Shown one piece after another: positions 1 through 6,995 of a DNA stretch of 11,355 nt (its first letter is position 1; each line of letters opens with the position of its first letter). Location: NCBI GenBank assembly GCA_036009105.1, contig DASYMJ010000230.1, positions 1-11,355 on the forward strand, read 5' to 3'. The notes beneath the pieces were generated by a model that made no database searches, was not told the origin of the DNA, and saw nothing but the letters and a program-made list of their open reading frames with translations. This stretch comes from JAFAVZ01 sp036009105 (GTDB lineage Bacteria; Acidobacteriota; Thermoanaerobaculia; Gp7-AA8). The position numbers were made by a program, and so were the translations under genes.

Positions 1-42
1 AGCGACGAAGAGCACGCGGTCCAGCTGCGGCAGCTGCGGCAT
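1..42 (-). CDS. Start of an unidentified CDS running off the left edge
   Basis: An ATG at 42-40 opens a frame that stays open to the window edge and gives only 14 residues (MPQLPQLDRVLFVA). It begins 3 nt after the stop codon of the glycosyltransferase gene on the same strand. An AAGGA lies about 10 nt upstream, inside the end of that gene, so the two are probably co-transcribed and coupled. Too little protein is visible to assign a family. The hydrophobic LFVA after a charged DR could be a first beta strand, but this is a guess. Confidence 0.35.
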   Translation of the reverse strand, partial: MPQLPQLDRVLFVA

Positions 43-45
43 CAA

Positions 46-1542
46 TCAAAAGTCCTTGTCGCGATGATGGAATGGCGAGAATCCTCTTTGGAAAGCGGGC
101 GCCCACAACACCGCCAGCCGCTCTTTCTTCTCCGGCACGAAGTGATGCTCGCCTGCTGCTAACTGGCGTGCGCCGGCGTAGGGCATTCCATCGAGCAGCC
201 CTCGCGCTTCTCCGGCTTCGCTGAGGATGACGTAGGGGCCGGGGACGGCGATCTCGAATTCGTCGTAGCCGCCGATCCAGGCGCCGGCGGCGCGCAGCCG
301 TCCGAGGTCGACGAAGTGCTTGTCCATGAACTCGCCGCCGCGCTTGGGGAAGAACGGCCCGTTCGCCTGCACGACATAGCAGCGCGCGCGCACGATGTCC
401 TCGGGAATCGTGTCGGCGATCAGGCCGCGCTGCATCGCCTCGCGCGTGATCGCTTCGAAGATGAAGTAGTAGGGGCGGCGGCGGTAGATGGTCTCCCCTT
501 TGAGGTCCATCAGCGGCTCGCCGGGCCGGGTCAGGTGGAGGACCTGGTTCATCATCGTGATGTGCTCGCGCGTGCGGTTCTCGAACCGCTCCGCGTAGTA
601 GTAGAGGGATGCGAGCATGATCGCTGCCGCCGCGGCCATGGTCCAGCGGTTTGCTTTCGTTGCGACCAGGATGGCCAGGACGGGGAAGATGGGCAGAAAG
701 TCGCGCGGCGTGATCAGGTTCCAGAAGCAGACCACGGTCACCACGAACACGTACATGCCGCCCGTTGCCAGGCTGAATTTGCGGCGCCACACCACCGCCG
801 CCGCTATGAGGATCAAATAGAGCGCGACTCTGAGCGCGAGGTGGTTGACCTTCACCAGCTCGTTGAAGGTGATGACGCAGTAGACCAGGTTCTTCCACGC
901 GTTCAGGTGCACAAAGTACGCGGCGACGATCGCGGGCACGATGGGGAACGCCGCGAGCGCCGCCAGTCTGATCTTGCGCCTGGTGAGGAGCGCGGCCGCC
1001 ACCAGCGTCACGATCAGGAGCATGGTCTTCATGGAGGTGGCGAGCGCGGCGCCGAGGAGCAGGCCGCCGAGCGCGGCGCGCCACGGGGAGAGGTTCGGCG
1101 TGACGAGCACCACCAGGGCGAGCATCCAGAGGGCCATCCAGAGGTTGTCGGTGCGGTACTCGAGCGACTTGAGGAAGAACGGCGGCAGCGCGTTGAGCAG
1201 GATGACCGCCCACGCCGCCCGCCCGCCGAAACGCCGCGCGAGCACGAAGGTGGCGGCGGTGACGACGAGCCACAACAGGAGCATCGGCGCGCGCATCCAC
1301 AGGAGGATGTCCGCCCGCTCGCCGAGCGCGCCCAGGATGGGCGCGGTGAGGATGTGGAAGAGCGGCGCGTGGTTGTCGAAGTAGTCGCGATACTGAACGA
1401 ATCCGGCCGTCCAACCCCACGCCACGTGAAGGTGCTGCGGCTCGTCGGAGTCGAAGCGATAGCGGAAGAAGGCGAGTCCGCGCAGGACGAGCGTCGCCGC
1501 CGCGAGCAGCCCGATGGCGAACCGTTCCGACCCCCTCGCCAC
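46..1542 (-). CDS. Polytopic membrane glycosyltransferase, GT39/PMT-like (GT-C fold)
   Basis: Predicted inner-membrane GT-C glycosyltransferase, a family that moves sugars from polyprenyl-phosphate donors to lipid or protein acceptors on the outer face of the membrane. About ten hydrophobic segments are visible. The first is followed by an acidic loop with FDSDEPQHLH and then DYFDNHAPLFH. This matches the D/E of the first periplasmic loop and the D-x-H-P-like motif of GT39/ArnT/PMT enzymes. The C-terminal ~150 residues are soluble. The frame extends upstream to another GTG at 1599, adding 19 residues rich in Gly, Arg and Cys that do not resemble a membrane start and lie on top of the tRNA-Thr promoter. 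I therefore prefer the GTG at 1542. Neither start has a Shine-Dalgarno sequence, but TATCGT (1554-1549) sits 6 nt before the 1542 start. The substrate cannot be read from the sequence. Family assignment is fairly secure, specificity unknown. Confidence 0.8.
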   Translation of the reverse strand: MARGSERFAIGLLAAATLVLRGLAFFRYRFDSDEPQHLHVAWGWTAGFVQYRDYFDNHAPLFHILTAPILGALGERADILLWMRAPMLLLWLVVTAATFVLARRFGGRAAWAVILLNALPPFFLKSLEYRTDNLWMALWMLALVVLVTPNLSPWRAALGGLLLGAALATSMKTMLLIVTLVAAALLTRRKIRLAALAAFPIVPAIVAAYFVHLNAWKNLVYCVITFNELVKVNHLALRVALYLILIAAAVVWRRKFSLATGGMYVFVVTVVCFWNLITPRDFLPIFPVLAILVATKANRWTMAAAAAIMLASLYYYAERFENRTREHITMMNQVLHLTRPGEPLMDLKGETIYRRRPYYFIFEAITREAMQRGLIADTIPEDIVRARCYVVQANGPFFPKRGGEFMDKHFVDLGRLRAAGAWIGGYDEFEIAVPGPYVILSEAGEARGLLDGMPYAGARQLAAGEHHFVPEKKERLAVLWAPAFQRGFSPFHHRDKDF

Positions 1543-1548
1543 GGCGCG

Positions 1549-1554
1549 ACGATA
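1549..1554 (-). promoter_or_regulatory. Candidate -10 hexamer for a leaderless glycosyltransferase mRNA
   Basis: Read on the minus strand this is TATCGT, a TANNNT-type -10, placed 6 nt before the GTG at 1542-1540. Transcription would then begin at or next to the start codon. No convincing -35 is seen. The same arrangement occurs before the FKBP gene and before ligC. Confidence 0.3.
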
Positions 1555-1560
1555 ACACGG

Positions 1561-1589
1561 TGGACAGCGGCCCCCGCCGTGAATAGAAT
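1561..1589 (+). promoter_or_regulatory. Sigma70-type promoter of tRNA-Thr
   Basis: TGGACA (1561-1566) and TAGAAT (1584-1589) each match the -35/-10 consensus at five of six positions and are separated by an ideal 17 bp. The start would fall near 1596, giving a leader of about 37 nt before the mature tRNA at 1633, to be removed by RNase P. It is the strongest promoter visible in the window, as expected for a stable RNA gene. It argues against translation of the 1543-1599 extension of the divergent glycosyltransferase frame. Confidence 0.7.
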
Positions 1590-1632
1590 CCGCCGCCACG
1601 CTGTTCTGGTGGGTCCTTTGCCGCAGCAGTAA

Positions 1633-1708
1633 GCCGTTGTAGCTCAGTTGGTAGAGCAGCTGATTCGTAATCAGCAGGTCACCGGTTCAAGTCCGGTCAA
1701 CGGCTCCA
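1633..1708 (+). tRNA. tRNA-Thr (anticodon CGT)
   Basis: A complete 76-nt cloverleaf with encoded CCA. The acceptor stem GCCGTTG/CAACGGC pairs over 7 bp. The D arm is GCTC-AGTTGGTA-GAGC, the anticodon arm GCTGA-TTCGTAA-TCAGC, the variable loop AGGTC, and the T arm ACCGG-TTCAAGT-CCGGT. The discriminator is T (1705), followed by CCA (1706-1708). Loop positions 34-36 are CGT, which reads the threonine codon ACG, a codon favoured in GC-rich genomes. G1-C72 and C2-G71 agree with known threonine identity pairs. It has its own promoter and terminator. Confidence 0.97.
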
Positions 1709-1724
1709 GTATCTTCAGCACGTC

Positions 1725-1756
1725 ACGCCGCCCTGATCGGGCGGCGTTCGTGTTTC
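1725..1756 (+). terminator. Intrinsic terminator of the tRNA-Thr transcript
   Basis: A 9-bp GC-rich stem (ACGCCGCCC, 1725-1733, with GGGCGGCGT, 1739-1747) closes a TGATC loop and is followed by the T-rich run TTCGTGTTTC. It sits 17 nt after the CCA end. On the opposite strand no T-tract follows the hairpin, so it probably does not stop leftward transcription of the metalloprotease operon efficiently. Confidence 0.8.
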
Positions 1757-1764
1757 TGGGAGAC

Positions 1765-4443
1765 TCACATGGTCGGCGTGCAATCGGCCGCGGTCACCGT
1801 CAGCGGCGGGTTGGAATCGAACGTGTCGCCGACATGGAGGCCGCGCACCATGAGCGTGCCGTCGGTGCCGGTCTGGCCGGCGTTGATGCGCGCGCCGTAC
1901 GTCGTCGTGAACCAGACGTTCGCGCCCGAGCGGGCGGTGCCGTCCCCGTTGACGGAAGCGATGGTGATCGGCATGCAGAGGCCGGTGTGCGGCGTGTTCA
2001 CCAGCGTCACCGTCGGCGCCCAGCCGCTCACCGGCAGATCGGCGATCGGTCCGGGGACGGCGCCGCGCGTGGCAGGGGTGCGGATGCCGAAGCGGAAGAA
2101 CGGCGCATGTCCGCTGCGCTCCGCAAAGTCTTTCCCGTAATTCGCCACGATCGTGTTCCAGCAGTCCGTGCGGTTGAGCGTCCCCTGATAGTTCACCCAG
2201 GCATGTGGATTGTCGGGATGGGAAGAGCAGATCTTCGTCCCCGTCCACTGGTGCCACATCATGCAACTGGCCCGCGGCATGTTGGCGTTGTAGGGTCCCG
2301 AGCCGGACGCGCGCCCCAGGTCCGTGCAGTGCGCGTCGGCCCAGCCCTCGTATTCGTCATAGAGGCCGAGGCCGTAGTGTCCGAACTCGTGCGCATAGAC
2401 CTGGAAATCGCTGTAGCCGAGGTCGTTGACGCCTGATGCGGCGGCCAGGGCGCGCATGTTCATGTGCGTGGCCAACACGCCGCCGCCGAGAAAGCCGCCC
2501 AAGCGCGAGCTCACGTACGGATGGACGGTATTGTCGGCGAAGAGGCGATAGTCGGTGTCGGCCCAGTTCTCCCCATCGTCCAGGATGTCGATCTGCTCGA
2601 AGAACATCTGCCCGTCCGTGGCATTGAACAGATAGCGCGACGCGGGCAGCAGTTTCTGATCGCGGAAAAACACGAGGTCCGCCGCGGACGCATCCCATTC
2701 GATGGTCGCCACCACATGCAGGCCGAACAGCGTATTGGATCTGCTGATGGTGATCTCCTGAAATGCCGAGGGGTCGCGGACGATGAAGGGCGCGAACTGG
2801 CCCTCCGCATCGGCGAAGATGCTGGTGTTGTAAACGCGGTAGTTCCAGTTGCGCGGCGGGGTTCCGGTGCTGCCCCGCTCGTGACCGCGTCGCGGCGAGC
2901 TGTTCTCGAACAGAAACAGGCGTGCCACGATGCGCGATCCGGCGCGCAGCGGCGTGTTCATCTCCAGGATGCCGTCCGGACCGGTGACGTTCGTTCCGGA
3001 GACGCTCGTGGCCAGCGTCCCGTTGACGAATACCTGCGCGCCGGCGATGTTCTCGCCGCTGTCGCCGGTGACGTGAATCCGTGCGCCGCGCACCCGCACC
3101 CGCAACACCGCGTTGCTGAACCCGCCGTCGCTGTTCGTAGCGGTGGCGCGCAGAAAGACCGTGCCGGGCGGCAGGATGATCGATCCCTGGAAGGCGAAGC
3201 AGCCGGGAGGCGTGCAGCCGGGATGGGTGGTGGAGGTCACCGTACCGCTGGCCAGGCCGGAGAGCAGCGCCGTCCGGGCCAGGGTGCCGCACGACTCGCG
3301 CACCACGAACTTCGCGGCGACCTGGCCGTTGCCGGCGGCGAAGTCCTGATCCGGCGCGGGCTCCACGAACGCAACCTGCGGCAACGCCGGCGTACAGGCA
3401 GCGGGCGCCCCCTCGGTCGTCTCGACGCGCAGATCGTCGAGCGTCTCCGCGTTCACGTGGTCTCCGAAGTCGAGCGAGATGGAGGCGATGTCGGCAGTGC
3501 CGCGCGCGACTTCCAGCGGCGCGCGGACAGGAAGAGGCAATGCGGTGCGAATGTCGGCGCCGAGCAACTGGCCGGCGGTATTGAAGGCGCGCAGAATCGC
3601 GGTCGGCATCGGCAATCCGGGCTGCGCCTGCAATGCGCCAGTCTTGAGGGAGACGCGTAACAGCGGCCGGTCGAAGCGGATGGTCAGCGGCACGCGCGCG
3701 CTGGCCGTGGTCGACTCGATCGGATCGCGCGAGTCGTTGTAGATGACGTGCGTTCCGGACGACGCCTCGATCGGCGCGACCTCCCGGATCATCGGCCGGG
3801 ACGGAAATCCGAGGTCGCTGAGCAGCGGCACGAAGTGCACGCCCTCGGTCGCCGCGTACTGATCGACCACGTATGGACCGCCGGCTACCGGCGCCTCGAA
3901 GTCGAGCGTTCGGGAGTGAGACCGGTAAGCCGCCGGATAAGTCGGCGAGGGCGAAAAGCCGGAGAGCGCGATGGCCGTGACCGGCAGGCGCAACAGCGTC
4001 ATGTGGATCAGGCCGAGCTGGCCGCTTCGCACGTAATACAGCTCCACGAAGTGCGGCCCGGCGTCGAGATCCACCTCGCCGGAGCGGAGGACGTAGCCGA
4101 GATTGGCGCGCAGGTCGACGAGCACATTGCCGTCCACCGACAGCACGGCGGCATTGTCCGTTTCGATGGTGAAGCGGTGCCGGCCTGCACCGGCGACGAA
4201 GCTGCCGGTCCAGCGTGCGGTATTGAGGTTGCGCACGATGGAGGAGGGGAGATTGAACGCCGCGCCCGGATGCGCCGGATCATCGGAAAAGTTGATGCCC
4301 GTATCGATGCGCACCAGGCGCGGCAGATCGGGGATGCGCGGATAGACGCCGAAGTTCGAGTAGTACTCCCCCTTCAGTCCCTGCGCGAAAGCGGCGGAGG
4401 GGAGCGCGAGCACACCGGCGATCAAGGCGATGAGAGTTTTCAT
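1765..4443 (-). CDS. Secreted PA14-domain metalloprotease with CLCA-type zinc motif
   Basis: 892-residue exported protein. Residues 1-20 form a Sec signal peptide ending AFA. Residues ~22-155 are a PA14-type beta-sandwich (GEYYSN start, RWTG, ETDNAAVLSVDG, LDAGPHFVELYY), usually carbohydrate binding. A central beta-rich stretch follows: ~355-452 is Ig/cadherin-like and ~454-540 resembles a carboxypeptidase-regulatory fold. The catalytic part (~545-790) holds ATDGQMFFEQIDI and then AHEFGHYGLGLYDEY. That gives HExxHxxxGxxDE, with H685 and H689 as zinc ligands, E686 as general base and D696 as probable third ligand, the signature of the CLCA self-cleaving metalloproteases. Four cysteines (706, 727, 739, 761) after the motif may form disulfides. 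A short Ig-like tail ends the protein. GGAGA lies 5 nt before the ATG, and the gene follows the ZU5-like lipoprotein gene after 15 nt. Substrate unknown. Protease class is well supported, central domain boundaries are approximate. Confidence 0.85.
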   Translation of the reverse strand: MKTLIALIAGVLALPSAAFAQGLKGEYYSNFGVYPRIPDLPRLVRIDTGINFSDDPAHPGAAFNLPSSIVRNLNTARWTGSFVAGAGRHRFTIETDNAAVLSVDGNVLVDLRANLGYVLRSGEVDLDAGPHFVELYYVRSGQLGLIHMTLLRLPVTAIALSGFSPSPTYPAAYRSHSRTLDFEAPVAGGPYVVDQYAATEGVHFVPLLSDLGFPSRPMIREVAPIEASSGTHVIYNDSRDPIESTTASARVPLTIRFDRPLLRVSLKTGALQAQPGLPMPTAILRAFNTAGQLLGADIRTALPLPVRAPLEVARGTADIASISLDFGDHVNAETLDDLRVETTEGAPAACTPALPQVAFVEPAPDQDFAAGNGQVAAKFVVRESCGTLARTALLSGLASGTVTSTTHPGCTPPGCFAFQGSIILPPGTVFLRATATNSDGGFSNAVLRVRVRGARIHVTGDSGENIAGAQVFVNGTLATSVSGTNVTGPDGILEMNTPLRAGSRIVARLFLFENSSPRRGHERGSTGTPPRNWNYRVYNTSIFADAEGQFAPFIVRDPSAFQEITISRSNTLFGLHVVATIEWDASAADLVFFRDQKLLPASRYLFNATDGQMFFEQIDILDDGENWADTDYRLFADNTVHPYVSSRLGGFLGGGVLATHMNMRALAAASGVNDLGYSDFQVYAHEFGHYGLGLYDEYEGWADAHCTDLGRASGSGPYNANMPRASCMMWHQWTGTKICSSHPDNPHAWVNYQGTLNRTDCWNTIVANYGKDFAERSGHAPFFRFGIRTPATRGAVPGPIADLPVSGWAPTVTLVNTPHTGLCMPITIASVNGDGTARSGANVWFTTTYGARINAGQTGTDGTLMVRGLHVGDTFDSNPPLTVTAADCTPTM

Positions 4444-4458
4444 GGTCGTCTCCGGAAA

Positions 4459-5286
4459 TCAGCGGCGGGCGGTGACGGCGTAGATGCCGAGGCGGTCTGT
4501 CTCCAGGAAGAAGCCGCCGGCCAGCGGTACATCCTCCGGCTGGGACGGCTGCGGCTCCCACTGGTTGCGCTCGGGATCGAAGCGCTCGATGCGCGCCGTG
4601 GCGGGGTCGAACTTCGGATGCGCGCCGCCTTCCTGCGGATCGGGCAGGACGATGTGCAGGTCGACCGGCTTCGCGAGCTTGTCGCTCCCGCTATTCGCCG
4701 CGATGCGCTGCGGCTCCCGGACGAAGATGCGGTCCGGCGGCGGCGCGACGTCGGCGGGGCCGAAGGCGAGCCAGCTGCCCGGCGGCAGCGCGCCGGGCGG
4801 CACCATCAGGGAGAGCTGCCCGTTCGCGGAGAACGCCATCACGGTCTCCTTCGGGTCGATGAGCGTGGTGTTGATGCGGGCCATCGCGACGAGCGGAGCG
4901 CCGTCGCCGGAGGCCTTGCCGCGCCCGACCAGCATGAGCAGCTCGCCCACCTCGACGGGGATGGTCACGACATAGGAGCCGGAGCCCGGATCCGCTTTCG
5001 TGCTGAACGTCTTCGCCTGCCGTTCGCCGGTGACGGAGACCTCCACGACGGGCGGCGCGGCGACAGGCCGCGAAGGGGTGACGCTCACGAGCAGTTCCGC
5101 CGCGCCGATGGGCCTCGCACCGATGGCGAGCGGCGCTTTCGCATCGCCGCGAAGCATCAGCTTCCCCGCTGCGGGCACCGGGAGGGCGGCAGGCGGCGCC
5201 GCAGCGGGAGGGCTGGAAGACCGACAGCTTGCCATCGAAAAGGCAACCGCCAGAAGAGAAGCCACAACGCCCTGTCGTCGTCTCAC
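4459..5286 (-). CDS. Lipoprotein with ZU5-like beta-sandwich
   Basis: 275-residue predicted lipoprotein. The start is GTG, chosen because GGAGGG lies 7 nt upstream. A basic MRRR start, a hydrophobic stretch and a lipobox-like MASC place the lipidated cysteine at residue 21. The usual Leu at -3 is Met here. A Pro/Ala-rich linker (~24-40) is followed by beta-rich sequence. The stretch NGQLSLMVPPGALPPGSW (~155-172) resembles the opening of a ZU5 domain. The C-terminal IERFDPERNQW and GIYAVTARR resemble the last strands of bacterial secreted ZU5-like proteins. No catalytic motif is visible. It lies 57 nt after the FKBP gene and 15 nt before the PA14 metalloprotease gene, so it may be an envelope-anchored partner or substrate adaptor of that protease. 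The lipoprotein call is fairly sure, the ZU5 resemblance tentative. Confidence 0.75.
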   Translation of the reverse strand: MRRRQGVVASLLAVAFSMASCRSSSPPAAAPPAALPVPAAGKLMLRGDAKAPLAIGARPIGAAELLVSVTPSRPVAAPPVVEVSVTGERQAKTFSTKADPGSGSYVVTIPVEVGELLMLVGRGKASGDGAPLVAMARINTTLIDPKETVMAFSANGQLSLMVPPGALPPGSWLAFGPADVAPPPDRIFVREPQRIAANSGSDKLAKPVDLHIVLPDPQEGGAHPKFDPATARIERFDPERNQWEPQPSQPEDVPLAGGFFLETDRLGIYAVTARR

Positions 5287-5293
5287 GCCACTG

Positions 5294-5299
5294 CCCTCC
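5294..5299 (-). promoter_or_regulatory. Strong Shine-Dalgarno site fixing the GTG start of the ZU5-like lipoprotein
   Basis: Minus-strand GGAGGG is 7 nt upstream of GTG 5286-5284. It decides this start and contrasts with the missing Shine-Dalgarno before the first gene of the same operon. Confidence 0.7.
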
Positions 5300-5343
5300 G
5301 AGGTCGATAGTGACGGGAAGGTGAGGAGCGTTTCAGCCGCGAG

Positions 5344-5859
5344 TCATCGTGCGCCGAGGAGCTCCACCTGGAAGACCAGCGTCGCGTTCGGGGGGATGAC
5401 GCCGCCGGTGCCGCGCTCGCCGTAGCCGAGGGCGGGCGGGATGACGAGGGTGCGCTTCTCGCCGATCTTCATCGCGGCGATGCCTTCGTCCCACCCTTTG
5501 ATCACGCGGCCCTGGCCGAGGGGGAACTCCAACGGCTCGTTGCGGTCGCGCGAGCTGTCGAACTTCTTGCCGTCCGTCAGCCAGCCGGTGTAGTGGACGC
5601 TGACGATCTGGCCCGCCCGCGGCTGCGCGCCGCTGCCCGGACGGTCGATCGAGTACTGCAGTCCGGACGGGGTGGTCTGCAGAGTGGCGGGCATGGCAAA
5701 GGTGTCCATCTCCGGTCCTTTCGGCGCTTCGACGGCAGCGCTGGTGGTGGTCGTCTCGGCCGCGGTCGTCGCCGTTGCCACGTTGGGAGGGGCGGCATCG
5801 CTCGCTCGCTGGGAGCACGCGGCGAGAAAGAGGGCGAGGGCGGCGGCGAAGGTTTTCAT
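5344..5859 (-). CDS. FKBP-type peptidyl-prolyl cis-trans isomerase, lipoprotein
   Basis: 171 residues. It catalyses cis-trans isomerisation of peptidyl-proline bonds, here probably at the periplasmic face of an envelope membrane. The N-terminus is a lipoprotein signal with lipobox LAAC (Cys15). A Thr/Ala-rich linker (~16-50) leads to one FKBP domain (~64-171). The pocket residues of the family are present: VHYTGWL, KFDSS, LEFPLG, VIKGWDEGI, LGYGERG, and LVFQVELL at the end. The domain is complete and no frameshift is seen. It is the first gene of a probable operon with the ZU5-like lipoprotein and the secreted metalloprotease, and could help fold these proline-rich exported proteins (inference). 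There is no Shine-Dalgarno before the ATG. TAAAAT lies 7 nt upstream, suggesting a very short or absent leader. Confidence 0.95.
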   Translation of the reverse strand: MKTFAAALALFLAACSQRASDAAPPNVATATTAAETTTTSAAVEAPKGPEMDTFAMPATLQTTPSGLQYSIDRPGSGAQPRAGQIVSVHYTGWLTDGKKFDSSRDRNEPLEFPLGQGRVIKGWDEGIAAMKIGEKRTLVIPPALGYGERGTGGVIPPNATLVFQVELLGAR

Positions 5860-5866
5860 CGGCGGG

Positions 5867-5872
5867 ATTTTA
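5867..5872 (-). promoter_or_regulatory. Candidate -10 hexamer of the FKBP-protease operon
   Basis: Minus-strand TAAAAT matches the -10 consensus at five of six positions, is preceded by TG, and is 7 nt before the ATG at 5859. A -35 is weak: TGGACG lies further upstream but at a 20-bp spacing. If used, the mRNA would begin within a few bases of the ATG. Confidence 0.45.
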
Positions 5873-5880
5873 CACGCGGC

Positions 5881-5889
5881 GCGCTACGA
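5881..5889 (+). repeat. 9-bp direct repeat, left copy
   Basis: GCGCTACGA occurs here and again at 8446-8454, the two copies bracketing the three-gene cassette. The length is compatible with a target-site duplication, but no transposase or terminal inverted repeats are present and a chance match between two GC-rich gaps cannot be excluded. Confidence 0.3.
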
Positions 5890-5904
5890 GATCGTCCAGT
5901 TCAT

Positions 5905-5913
5905 TACGCGATC
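5905..5913 (+). repeat. Second 9-bp sequence shared by both flanks, left copy
   Basis: TACGCGATC occurs here and at 8433-8441. On this side it lies after GCGCTACGA, on the other side before it. The order is therefore not conserved, which speaks against one simple duplicated block. Confidence 0.25.
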
Positions 5914-6055
5914 GTGCGTGGTATGCGTCGTCCGCCGACGTCTTCTCGCGCTAACGGGGAGCTCGTCGGCAGGCTTGCGAAGAACAGCGGTTTTTCTGGT
6001 GGGCGGCATGCGCATGATCCAGTCAGGTCTCACCGTAACTGCGGACAGACTGTTG

Positions 6056-6064
6056 TGCTATCTT
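6056..6064 (+). promoter_or_regulatory. Candidate extended -10 of the TIR-SET-oxygenase cassette
   Basis: TGCTATCTT gives a TGn extension followed by TATCTT (four of six). It is 19 nt before the ATG at 6084, leaving a leader of roughly 12 nt that is pyrimidine-rich and has no Shine-Dalgarno. No clear -35 is seen at 17 bp. Confidence 0.35.
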
Positions 6065-6083
6065 TCCACCCTCTCCTTCACTC

Positions 6084-6995
6084 ATGGCTTCAAACAACGA
6101 CGTGGACATTCTCATCCTGCACGGCGGACGGCTGCCGCTCGTGAAGTTTTTCGAGCAATTTTTCAACGCTTTCGGCCTGGTGGCGCGCAGCGCGATCGAT
6201 CTTCCTTCGCGGGCGAAAGCGCAGAAGGACAAAGTCACTCATTACATCGAATCAGCGCGACTGTTGCTCGCTCTCGTAACCTTCAACGAAGCCGAGCCCG
6301 CGACCGCGACGAGCCGCCCGAACGTCTACGTCGAATTAGCCGAGGCGGCGAATAAGCGGCCGGCAGATACGATCGTGATGCGCGAGTTGCGGGACGGACA
6401 CCCCGTGGACCTGGGGTCGAACCTGGATGGACGGCTGGTGATTGTTCCATTCGAAGAGCAGCGATTACATGAGGCGATCCCCGCGCTCGTCGGCGAATTG
6501 CGGCAACGTGGATTCTTCGATGCTCACAGCGGACCGGCGGAATCGTTCGAGGCCGGCTCGATTCTCAACCGGTTTCTCGATCAGATGGATAACATCTGGG
6601 ATAACGAGTTCGACGTAGCGTGGGAAAAAATCTACCTTTCCTCTCCCGATCATGAACGAGACTTCGCGCTGACTCTCGATCAGTTCTTCCAGAATTATCA
6701 ATCCGTGCTCAGCGCTCTGATCCGGGACAAGATGAGAGGTGCCCAACTGGAGGCGATCGCGGACCAGATGCTGGCCAAGTCCCGGGACCTTGCTTCGCGC
6801 GCCTGGGAAACGGTCGCGGACGCGAAGCGCGATTTCGCGAACAAGAAAGATGGTCGCGGCGGCGAGCCCGCGCAGCTGAAAAGCGCGCTGAACGAACTGC
6901 GCGAGGCGAAGCGCGCAATGAGCGCGCAGGAGCGCATCTCCCACTTTCGAAAGGCCGTGACCCTCTTTGACGAATATCTCGCTCAGGACAGATGA
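6084..6995 (+). CDS. TIR-like nucleotide-binding protein with helical C-terminal half
   Basis: 303 residues, soluble, no signal peptide. Residues ~6-145 form an alternating alpha/beta domain resembling the TIR-like predicted nucleotide-binding family (PF10137 type): DILILHGG as first strand and loop (H13-G14-G15), a helix ending FGLVARSAIDLP, then KVTHYIESARLLLALVTF, then RPNVYVELAEA. E84 in the last motif is in the place expected for the catalytic or NAD-contacting Glu. Strand VIVPFEEQ follows. Residues ~150-303 are charged and mostly helical, with no motif I recognise. They may be an oligomerisation, sensor or effector part. Related TIR proteins in bacterial defence cleave NAD+ or make cyclic ADP-ribose signals; activity here is inferred. 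It is the first gene of a cassette, its stop overlapping the SET gene start. Base composition is lower in GC than in the neighbours (28 of 60 at 6601-6660). Fold call moderate, function unknown. Confidence 0.65.
   Translation: MASNNDVDILILHGGRLPLVKFFEQFFNAFGLVARSAIDLPSRAKAQKDKVTHYIESARLLLALVTFNEAEPATATSRPNVYVELAEAANKRPADTIVMRELRDGHPVDLGSNLDGRLVIVPFEEQRLHEAIPALVGELRQRGFFDAHSGPAESFEAGSILNRFLDQMDNIWDNEFDVAWEKIYLSSPDHERDFALTLDQFFQNYQSVLSALIRDKMRGAQLEAIADQMLAKSRDLASRAWETVADAKRDFANKKDGRGGEPAQLKSALNELREAKRAMSAQERISHFRKAVTLFDEYLAQDR

Larger units (their letters stand above)
5860..6083. other. Divergent intergenic region between the FKBP operon and the TIR-like cassette
   Basis: No convincing gene is seen. 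It holds the FKBP -10 at the left and the extended -10 of the cassette at the right. An inverted repeat, GCCGACG (5934-5940) with CGTCGGC (5964-5970), is separated by 23 nt and could be an operator or a chance hairpin. GCGCTACGA (5881-5889) and TACGCGATC (5905-5913) both recur exactly just upstream of ligC. Composition is intermediate: 37 of 60 bases are G/C at 5881-5940. Confidence 0.4.

Noticed and set aside
316..1632. 438-codon plus-strand frame opposite the glycosyltransferase
   Set aside because: Its product is a run of R, E, H, D and Q without hydrophobic core or motifs, the usual shadow of a GC-rich membrane protein gene.
1633..1708. tRNA-Thr as attachment site of an integrated element
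   Set aside because: No second copy of the tRNA 3' end and no integrase are present in the window, and the adjacent protease operon has the GC-rich composition of the host.
1648..2436. 262-codon plus-strand frame beginning inside the tRNA
   Set aside because: It starts within tRNA-Thr, runs through its terminator and lies opposite the zinc-protease region.
3748..5310. 520-codon plus-strand frame across the protease and ZU5-like lipoprotein genes
   Set aside because: It covers two well supported minus-strand genes with signal peptides and Shine-Dalgarno sites; the translation is Arg/Gly/Asp-rich and family-less.
5984..6000. Possible terminator at GCGGTTTTTCTGG
   Set aside because: A T-run is present but no stable stem precedes it, and no plus-strand gene ends nearby.
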